Assembly: GCA_025936205.1 (NCBI GenBank)
Contig: JAICTU010000285.1
Location: 1 to 11,845 of the forward strand
Length of the DNA: 11,845 bases
Direction of reading: 5' to 3'
Origin: Polyangiaceae bacterium
GTDB taxonomy: Bacteria > Myxococcota > Polyangia > Polyangiales > Polyangiaceae
A program made the translations under genes and the position numbers. The notes under the pieces are model-generated. The model had not been told where the DNA came from, ran no database searches, and was given only the letters and a program-made list of their open reading frames with translations. Positions 6,690 through 11,845 of the stretch are shown here, in pieces. Within the stretch, counting starts at the first letter, position 1; every line of letters begins with the position of its first letter.

Positions 6690-8801
6690 ATGCTCGAGAC
6701 CCAAAATCGCCTGGCGGCGGAGACGAGCCCCTACCTGCTGCAACATGCCCGGAACCCGGTGGACTGGTATCCGTGGGGACCGGAGGCGCTGGAGCGTGCT
6801 CGGCGGGAGGACAAACCGATCCTGCTGAGCATTGGTTATGCGGCCTGCCACTGGTGCCACGTGATGGAGCGGGAGTGCTTCGAGAACCCCGAGATCGCGG
6901 CGCTGATGAACGCGCATTTCGTCTGTGTGAAGGTGGACCGCGAGGAACGGCCTGACCTCGACGACATCTACATGTCCGCTACCGTGGCGCTGAACGGGGG
7001 CGGGGGCTGGCCCATGACCGTGTTCTTGACGCCCGCTCAGCAGCCGTTCTTCGCCGGCACTTATTTCCCGCCCGAGAGCCGCCATGGCCTGATCGGTTTC
7101 CCCCTGCTGCTCACCCGCCTGCGCGACGCCTGGCACGACGACCGAGAAAAGCTGCTGCGGCGGGCCGCGGAGCTGACCGGCTATTTGCGCGGCCAGGTGG
7201 CTGCGCAGGTGCCACGGCGCATCGGGGACGAGCTGTTCGCCGCTGCGGTGGCCGAGCTCAGCGAGGAGTTTGACCACGAGTTCGGTGGCTTCGGTGGCGC
7301 ACCCAAGTTTCCGCCCTGCGCCGCGCTCTCGCTCCTGCTGCGAGCCCACTGGCGCGCGCCTGACCCTCAGCTGCTGCACATGGTCCAGGTCACGCTGGAC
7401 GGCATGAAGAACGGCGGCATCTACGACCACCTGGCGGGCGGCTTCGCCCGCTACTCCACGGACGAGCGCTGGTTGGTTCCGCACTTCGAGAAGATGCTTT
7501 ACGACAACGCGCAGCTCGCCAGCGTGTACCTGGAGGCGTTCCAGGCAACGGGTTCCGGCGAGTACGCACGGGTGGCGCGCGAGACGCTCGACTTCGTGCT
7601 GCGCGAGTTGCAGTCGCCGGAAGGCGGTTACTACTCGTCGCTGGACGCGGATAGCGAAGGGGAGGAGGGCAAGTTTGCGGTCTTCACGCCCGATCAGATC
7701 CGTCGCGCGCTCGAGCCGCGCATCGCGCAGCTCTTCTGCAGCTACTACGACGTGACCCCGATGGGGAACTGGGAGCATGGCCAGAGCGTGTTGAACACAC
7801 CGCGCAGCCTGGACGAGGTGGCCGCCAGCATGGGTATGCCGGCGGAGGATGCACGCGCGCTGCTCGAGCTCGCGCGCAAGCGCATCCATCAGCTGCGTCG
7901 GGAGCGTGTGCAGCCGGGGCTCGACGACAAGGTGCTCACCAGCTGGAATGGGCTCATGATCGGCGCCATGGCGGAAGGGGCGCGCATCCTGGGCCACGAC
8001 CGCTACTTCATCTCCGCCGCGCGCGCGGCGCGCCACGTGCTCACCACCCTGCGCCGTCCCGACGGGGGGCTCTATCGCGTGGCTCGTGCCGGCAAGGTGC
8101 AACTCGACGGGGTGCTGGAGGACTACGCCTTCCTCGCGGATGGCTTGATCAGCCTGTACGAGGCCTCTGGCCAGTTCGAGCACAGCCGGGACGCGGCCGA
8201 GTTCCTGTACGCCGCGCGGGTGCTGGTGGAGCGCTTGACCCTCGACTTCGGCGGCGAAGACGGGGCGTTTCACGCCACGGCGCGCCAGCATGAGGAGCTC
8301 TTGCTGCGGCGCCGCGATGGTCACGACGGCGCGCTGCCCAGCGCCAACGCCGTCGCGGCGCGGGCGCTCACGCGCCTGGGGCAACACTTCGGGCGCAGCG
8401 ACTGGACGGAGCTGGGCGTGGGCGCCCTGGAGGCACACGCCGCGACGATCGAGCGCGCCCCGCGCGCTTTCGCCACGAGCCTCAATGTGCTGGAACGCAC
8501 GCGCGAGCGCCCGACGGAGATCGTGACCGCGGGGCAGCCGGGAGATACGAAGCTGCGCGTGCTCCTGGCTCGCGCTGCCAGCGTCTACCTGCCCCATGCG
8601 GCCTGGGCCCACGCGCAGCCCGAGCAGGCCGAAGCGGATCAGCTGCCGATGACGCGCGGTAAGGGTTTGGTGAACGGATCACCCGCGCTGTATCTGTGCA
8701 GCAATTTTGCCTGCCAGTCGCCGATCGTGGAGGCCGATGATGTCGTGCCGGCGTTACAAAACGTCCGTCCAGCTCCCGCAGCGCCCGCCCGAGCTGGCTA
8801 G
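6690..8801 (+). CDS. DUF255 thioredoxin-domain protein (YyaL/SSP411 family)
   Basis: A 703-residue member of the family with an N-terminal thioredoxin-like domain joined to an alpha/alpha-barrel glycosidase-like domain. Family hallmarks are present: [19 protein letters not shown] at the start, the redox motif CHWC (C53-C56) in [51 protein letters not shown] (199-208), [24 protein letters not shown] and [10 protein letters not shown]-terminal Cys pair, C670 and C675, is also seen in relatives. Length matches the family. The biochemical role is not established; oxidoreductase and sugar-binding roles have been suggested from the folds. No signal peptide, so probably cytoplasmic. ATG 6690 is chosen because it starts at the conserved N-terminus and has GAGG 6 bases upstream; a longer frame from 6531 would add 53 low-complexity residues. 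The redoxin lipoprotein gene follows after 12 bases. Confidence 0.95.
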   Translation: MLETQNRLAAETSPYLLQHARNPVDWYPWGPEALERARREDKPILLSIGYAACHWCHVMERECFENPEIAALMNAHFVCVKVDREERPDLDDIYMSATVALNGGGGWPMTVFLTPAQQPFFAGTYFPPESRHGLIGFPLLLTRLRDAWHDDREKLLRRAAELTGYLRGQVAAQVPRRIGDELFAAAVAELSEEFDHEFGGFGGAPKFPPCAALSLLLRAHWRAPDPQLLHMVQVTLDGMKNGGIYDHLAGGFARYSTDERWLVPHFEKMLYDNAQLASVYLEAFQATGSGEYARVARETLDFVLRELQSPEGGYYSSLDADSEGEEGKFAVFTPDQIRRALEPRIAQLFCSYYDVTPMGNWEHGQSVLNTPRSLDEVAASMGMPAEDARALLELARKRIHQLRRERVQPGLDDKVLTSWNGLMIGAMAEGARILGHDRYFISAARAARHVLTTLRRPDGGLYRVARAGKVQLDGVLEDYAFLADGLISLYEASGQFEHSRDAAEFLYAARVLVERLTLDFGGEDGAFHATARQHEELLLRRRDGHDGALPSANAVAARALTRLGQHFGRSDWTELGVGALEAHAATIERAPRAFATSLNVLERTRERPTEIVTAGQPGDTKLRVLLARAASVYLPHAAWAHAQPEQAEADQLPMTRGKGLVNGSPALYLCSNFACQSPIVEADDVVPALQNVRPAPAAPARAG

Positions 8802-8813
8802 ACGCAGGGCTCC

Positions 8814-9572
8814 TTGCACGCCAAGATGCCGCCCATGAAGAACTCGGCAAGCGTAGGCATCGGGTCGGTGGGCAGTGGTTGGCGTGGCGCGGGAGCGCTG
8901 CTGATCGGAGCGTTGAGTGCGCTCTCGGCTTGCAGCAAGCCGTCCGCGGTCTCCCAGGAGCGGGCGCAGGAGCCGGCTGCGCAAGCGCCCACTCCTCCAG
9001 GGGCCGCGGCGGAGGCCCCCGCCGCGACGACCGTGGCGATCGGTCAACCGGCGCCCGACTTCACGCTGCCGGATCTGGATGGCAAGCAAGTGAGTCTGGC
9101 GCAGTTCAAGGGCAAGCCGGTGGTGCTGGAGTGGTTCAATCCTGGCTGCCCCTTCGTGCGCAACTCGCACACCACGGGTTCGCTGAAGGGCCTCGCCGCC
9201 GAGCAGGCGGCGCAAGGCGTGACGTGGCTCGCCATCAACTCCGGTGGAGCGGGCAAGCAGGGCAATGGCGTGGAGGCCACGCGCAAGGGCCAGACCGAAT
9301 ACGGGATGCAACACCCGGTCCTGCTCGACGAGAGCGGGAGCGTAGGGCACTTGTACGGCGCGGAGCGCACCCCGCACATGTACGTGATCAATGCCGAGGG
9401 CGTGCTCGTGTACCGAGGCGCGATCGACAACTCGCCCGACGGCGAGGGCCAGTCGCCGGAAGGCGGCAAGCTCGTGAACTACGTTGCCTCCGCGCTACAG
9501 GCCGTGCGCACCGGCGGCAAGGTGGAACCCGCCGAGACCAAGCCCTACGGTTGCAGCGTGAAATACCAGTGA
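8814..9572 (+). CDS. Thioredoxin-like (redoxin/AhpC-TSA) lipoprotein
   Basis: A 252-residue exported thiol protein. The signal peptide has the core GAGALLIGALSALSAC, with a lipobox LSAC and lipidated Cys40; Ser follows, which favours the outer membrane by the usual sorting rule. An Ala/Pro-rich tether (about 45-75) leads to the redoxin domain (about 76-235): IGQPAPDFTLPDLDG, VVLEWFNPGCPFV with Cys112, and cis-Pro187 in TPHMYVI. The active site is GCPF, not CxxC, so the partner Cys must lie elsewhere. The conserved C-terminal KPYGCSVKY provides Cys247, typical of this subfamily. A peroxidase or disulfide-reductase role in the periplasm is inferred. It forms an operon with the YyaL-like gene. 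The start is uncertain: TTG 8814 has CAGGG 4 bases upstream, while ATG 8826 and ATG 8835 lack ribosome binding sites but give more usual signal peptides. Confidence 0.88.
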   Translation: MHAKMPPMKNSASVGIGSVGSGWRGAGALLIGALSALSACSKPSAVSQERAQEPAAQAPTPPGAAAEAPAATTVAIGQPAPDFTLPDLDGKQVSLAQFKGKPVVLEWFNPGCPFVRNSHTTGSLKGLAAEQAAQGVTWLAINSGGAGKQGNGVEATRKGQTEYGMQHPVLLDESGSVGHLYGAERTPHMYVINAEGVLVYRGAIDNSPDGEGQSPEGGKLVNYVASALQAVRTGGKVEPAETKPYGCSVKYQ

Positions 9573-9615
9573 GCGGGAGCAGGGGTCGCGGGTTCGAGGG
9601 AAAGAAAGCGGGAGG

Positions 9616-9638
9616 GCTCGGCGCCGGGTGCGCCGAGC
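9616..9638. terminator. Perfect 9-bp hairpin between convergent genes
   Basis: GCTCGGCGC (9616-9624) and GCGCCGAGC (9630-9638) pair perfectly around a 5-base loop. The hairpin lies 43 bases after the redoxin stop and about 60 bases past the stop of the opposing DUF1338 gene. There is no T-run on the plus side; on the minus side a loose T-rich stretch (complement of 9599-9607) follows after a few bases. A bidirectional terminator is the likeliest role. Two small palindromes, TGGGCCCA (9649-9656) and ATTCGCGAAT (9657-9666), sit side by side just beyond it. Confidence 0.5.
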
Positions 9639-9697
9639 GTCGTCAGAATGGGCCCAATTCGCGAATCTGCTCCGGGCTTCCCTGGACGCCTAGATCC

Positions 9698-10492
9698 CTA
9701 GACCCCTCTGTGGGTGCTCTCGAAAATCCGGTCCGCGCTGGCAGGCACAAAGCCTTCGTAGAGGCGCCCCTCGCGATCTGGATAACGCAGAGCGAACTCA
9801 TAGTAGCAAGTCGGGATGACATGAGCGTCATCGGCAAAGGTGATGCTCACGCGATCGGCGAGCGTGGAGCCTTGCTCGAGCAGGTCGGCGCGGGTGCCCT
9901 TCACGCGCCCCCCCGACTCGTTGATGCGATATCCCTGAGCTTCGACGAACGCGAGCACGTCGCTGACGGTCTTCAGTTTGCTCAGATGGTTGATCGAGAC
10001 CGTGAAGTGGTTCGGCCGTAATCCGAGCGCCGCCAGCCAGCCCGCGTATTCGCTCTCGTCGCTCAGGCGCTCGTAGTCGGCGAACGGCACCGGAGCCCAT
10101 GGCAGCCCCGCCCAGAACACCTCGGGACCTTCGGCGAAGCCCGCGGGGATCTGGTGCACCAGGCCCTCGATGGTTGCGCGCGCCCCGTCGCTCAGTTCCT
10201 CACACAGGAGCTCGCTCAGGAAGATGCGCGGAGAGCCCGCGCACACGTAGGCGCGCGCGCGCAGGTGCTTGTCGGTGAAGCGATACTCGTCGAGCAGGCG
10301 ATAGCCGAGGCTCAGCACGTGCGGCTCGAGCTCGGCGAGATTCAGCGGCGAGAGGTTGAAGGTACGGAACGCGACGTGGTCGTTCACCACGCGCTCGCCA
10401 TGCCCCTCGAGTTGCTCACGGATGGCCGCCGCCTGCGGGGCGATGTCCGCAAAGTCCTCCCACAGGGCATCAAAGAATCTGCTGCGCTCCAT
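9698..10492 (-). CDS. Short DUF1338 protein, 2-oxoadipate dioxygenase/decarboxylase-like
   Basis: A 264-residue cytoplasmic protein of the DUF1338 family. Characterised members (HglS of Pseudomonas) are Fe(II) enzymes that convert 2-oxoadipate to D-2-hydroxyglutarate in lysine breakdown. The likely two-His-one-Glu metal site is visible as H39 in NDHVAFRTF, H162 in PNHFTVSINHL and E232 in CYYEFALRYP. R43, four residues after H39, is the probable substrate-carboxylate arginine. Also visible are PRIFLSELL, WAPVPFADYERL and GGRVKGTRADLLEQGSTLAD. HglS and YdcJ are about 450 residues, so this is the short form. I am confident of the family but not that 2-oxoadipate is its substrate. No other lysine-catabolic gene is present. 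ATG 10492 is preferred, giving MERSRFFDALW; TTG 10528 would start inside the T-tract of the putative terminator upstream. No clear Shine-Dalgarno. Confidence 0.9.
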   Translation of the reverse strand: MERSRFFDALWEDFADIAPQAAAIREQLEGHGERVVNDHVAFRTFNLSPLNLAELEPHVLSLGYRLLDEYRFTDKHLRARAYVCAGSPRIFLSELLCEELSDGARATIEGLVHQIPAGFAEGPEVFWAGLPWAPVPFADYERLSDESEYAGWLAALGLRPNHFTVSINHLSKLKTVSDVLAFVEAQGYRINESGGRVKGTRADLLEQGSTLADRVSITFADDAHVIPTCYYEFALRYPDREGRLYEGFVPASADRIFESTHRGV

Positions 10493-10526
10493 GCCGGGAG
10501 TATGACTGCGCGGCACGCGCGGCGCC

Positions 10527-10569
10527 AAAAAACGCCCCGTCGAGCCAGTTCGCCTCGGCAGCCAGGGCG
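10527..10569 (-). terminator. Intrinsic-terminator-like structure after the substrate-binding protein gene
   Basis: Reading the minus strand, CGCCC (10569-10565) can pair with GGGCG (10537-10533), which is followed at once by six T (10532-10527). Inside the loop a second stem (CGAG at 10557-10554 with CTCG at 10544-10541) would stack. It begins 12 bases after the substrate-binding protein stop codon. Only 34 bases then separate it from the ATG of the DUF1338 gene. The outer stem is short and the folding energy is not computed. Confidence 0.45.
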
Positions 10570-10581
10570 CCGCCCGGGAGA

Positions 10582-11802
10582 CTATGGCAACTCGACGATC
10601 GAGCCGTTCAGCTCCACGCCGTACTCGCGCGCGAAGCCGTCGGCGATCTCCCCGCGCGCATCGAAGTCGAGCGGGCCCGAGAGACCCTGGAAATCGATGT
10701 CGTCTCCTGCGCGCACTGCGGCGCTGGCGGCTGGGAAATCGAGCGGCCCGTAGGCATCTCCCGGAGGGCTCGCGAGCTCCGTCATGGTCCGGGCGACCAG
10801 CGCGGGATCTTCGCTGCCGACCCGCGTCATGGCCAGCGCCAGCAACGCGAGATAATCGGCGAAGGCGACGAGCCGCGGCTCGGGTACGAAGGAGTCGCCA
10901 TAGGTGGCCTCGTAGCGGGCCAGGAACTGGTCGCTCTGCGCGCCGGGCGGCAGCGCGAGGTCGTAGGAGCGGAAGCGCTGAGAGACCTCCGGAGCGAACG
11001 CCGGGATCACGGAGGCCAGGTAGCCACCGTACGCGAAGTAGTAGAGCCCCTCATATCCCGCGACATGGATCGCGCGCACGGTGTCGACCAGGTCGGCGCT
11101 GTCCGAGCTGGTGAGGAACACCACCTCGGGCTGCGCGGCTTGGACGCGCTGCCCGAGTCCGAGCCAGTCGTACAGGTACCCATCGGACTCGCCCGGGTAG
11201 TTGACGTCGTTCACGGTGCAGGCGCCGCAGGCCACATACGCCGCGCTCATCGCTGCCTCGCGCGCATCGGGCACACCGGCGCGCGTCGGGCCGACGATCA
11301 CCATCCGCTCGAGCCCGGCGCCTTGCAGCGAGCGCGCTTGTTTCTCGATCAGGCGATCCGTCGGCAAGATCCCGCGCAAGAGCAACCCGGCATAGCTCTC
11401 GACCTCGACGGAGGGCTCTTCCGAGGTGATGCTCATGGCGAGCACGCCTCGTTCGGTCGCCGCGCGCATCATCGGCTCCAGCGCGCTGCCCGATACCAGC
11501 GAGATGATGTAACGATAGCCCTCGCTCGTCAGATCGACGAAGCCGTCGGCGATCGGGCTCAGATCATTGGCATTGGACAGCGGCGTGTTGCGTTCCACCA
11601 CCTCCAGCGGCCGACCGTTGACGCCACCCGACTCGTTGATGGAGTCGAGCACCAACTCCCAACCCTGGCGCGCTTCGATCATCAGCTCGGTGCCCGCGAA
11701 CGGCACCGCCACGCCGACTTGCACGGGCTCGGCCTTCTGCTCCGGGGCAGCGCAGGCGAGCGCCAGAGCGCCCAGCGCAACGCCGAAGCTGGTGCGACGC
11801 AC
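10582..11802 (-). CDS. Periplasmic substrate-binding lipoprotein, type I fold (Leu/Ile/Val-binding-like)
   Basis: A 406-residue protein of the Peripla_BP_6 / LivK-like class, which captures small ligands such as amino acids for ABC transporters or acts as a sensor. The N-terminus MRRTSFGVALGALALAC is a lipoprotein signal with Cys17 as the likely lipid site. Domain signs: VQVGVAVPFAGTELMIEA with ARQGWELVLDSINESGGVNG (about 28-63), RPLEVVERNTPLSN, the lobe strand RYIISLVSGSALEPM, the inter-lobe region LERMVIVGPTRAG (about 164-176), PEVVFLTSSDSADLVDTVRA, and the C-terminal lobe to residue 406. C192 and C195 (CGAC) may form a disulfide. GTG 11802 is the start; no ATG or good Shine-Dalgarno lies upstream in the window. 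No permease or ATPase gene is visible here; upstream sequence is cut off. Ligand unknown. The DUF1338 gene is next downstream on the same strand. Confidence 0.92.
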   Translation of the reverse strand: MRRTSFGVALGALALACAAPEQKAEPVQVGVAVPFAGTELMIEARQGWELVLDSINESGGVNGRPLEVVERNTPLSNANDLSPIADGFVDLTSEGYRYIISLVSGSALEPMMRAATERGVLAMSITSEEPSVEVESYAGLLLRGILPTDRLIEKQARSLQGAGLERMVIVGPTRAGVPDAREAAMSAAYVACGACTVNDVNYPGESDGYLYDWLGLGQRVQAAQPEVVFLTSSDSADLVDTVRAIHVAGYEGLYYFAYGGYLASVIPAFAPEVSQRFRSYDLALPPGAQSDQFLARYEATYGDSFVPEPRLVAFADYLALLALAMTRVGSEDPALVARTMTELASPPGDAYGPLDFPAASAAVRAGDDIDFQGLSGPLDFDARGEIADGFAREYGVELNGSIVELP

Positions 11803-11827
11803 AGCGCGCCGAGCGCACTCGCCGCGC

Positions 11828-11837
11828 GCAAATTTGC
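11828..11837. promoter_or_regulatory. AT-centred palindrome upstream of the substrate-binding protein gene
   Basis: GCAAATTTGC is a perfect 10-base palindrome centred about 30 bases before GTG 11802. It is a rare A/T patch in very G+C-rich surroundings, where a promoter or operator would be expected. Short enough to be chance. Confidence 0.2.
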
Positions 11838-11845
11838 CGCCCCTC

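Noticed and set aside
6444..8612. 722-codon minus-strand open frame opposite the YyaL-like gene
   Set aside because: It mirrors a conserved, full-length family member on the plus strand; the antisense product shows no motifs and no ribosome binding site.
9585..9610. GGTTCGA (9591-9597) resembling a tRNA T-loop
   Set aside because: The flanking bases do not form a T-stem and there is no acceptor or anticodon arm nearby.
8879..10021. 380-codon plus-strand frame crossing the redoxin gene, the gap and the DUF1338 gene
   Set aside because: It runs out of frame through two well-supported genes on opposite strands; the translation has no domain character.
1..11845. CRISPR array, insertion sequence, phage or defence island
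   Set aside because: No regularly spaced repeats, transposase, integrase, Cas, toxin-antitoxin or restriction genes were seen, and composition is even across the window.

Overview
The window is uniformly G+C-rich, with strong G/C bias at third codon positions in the real genes. It encodes a Hanks-type Ser/Thr kinase, a TPR/PEGA membrane protein, several lipoproteins and a stand-alone response regulator. This mix is typical of Myxococcota (myxobacteria) or close relatives; the assignment is an inference from gene content, base composition and family resemblance, not from a marker gene. Seven of the eight coding sequences are complete; the Lon gene runs off the left edge. I see no mobile element, integrase, CRISPR array, rRNA or tRNA.

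Layout, left to right. (1) Positions 1-1775, minus strand: N-terminal two thirds of an ATP-dependent Lon protease. (2) 1776-2199: a 424-base divergent intergenic region with paired inverted repeats close to the kinase start. (3) 2200-5642, plus strand: a tight three-gene operon of membrane Ser/Thr kinase, TPR/PEGA membrane protein and Cys-containing lipoprotein. The junctions are 10 bases and a 14-base overlap. (4) 5697-6419, minus strand: a single-receiver response regulator with an unassigned C-terminal half, convergent with the operon. (5) 6420-6689: a divergent promoter region with a 20-base interrupted palindrome whose centre has -10-like hexamers on both strands. (6) 6690-9572, plus strand: a DUF255/YyaL-type thioredoxin-fold protein followed 12 bases later by a thioredoxin-like lipoprotein. 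(7) 9573-9697: a convergent gap with a perfect 9-bp hairpin. (8) 9698-11802, minus strand: a substrate-binding lipoprotein, then a terminator-like structure, then a short DUF1338 (2-oxoadipate dioxygenase/decarboxylase-like) protein.

How the genes may work together. The kinase operon looks like an envelope signalling or scaffolding cassette: a cytoplasmic kinase domain with one membrane helix and a disordered periplasmic tail, a membrane-anchored TPR/PEGA protein, and an exported lipoprotein with two apparent beta-rich domains. No sensor domain is recognisable in the kinase, so the partners may supply sensing; this is inference. The YyaL-like and redoxin genes form a second unit of two thioredoxin-fold proteins, one without an export signal and one exported as a lipoprotein. 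The substrate-binding protein and the DUF1338 enzyme are codirectional, but a terminator-like element lies between them, so a shared function is not assured. Lon and the response regulator appear to be independent units.

Nothing here is clearly a new defence or mobile system. The best candidate for something undescribed is the kinase-PEGA-lipoprotein operon, followed by the response-regulator C-terminal domain and the YyaL/redoxin pairing.
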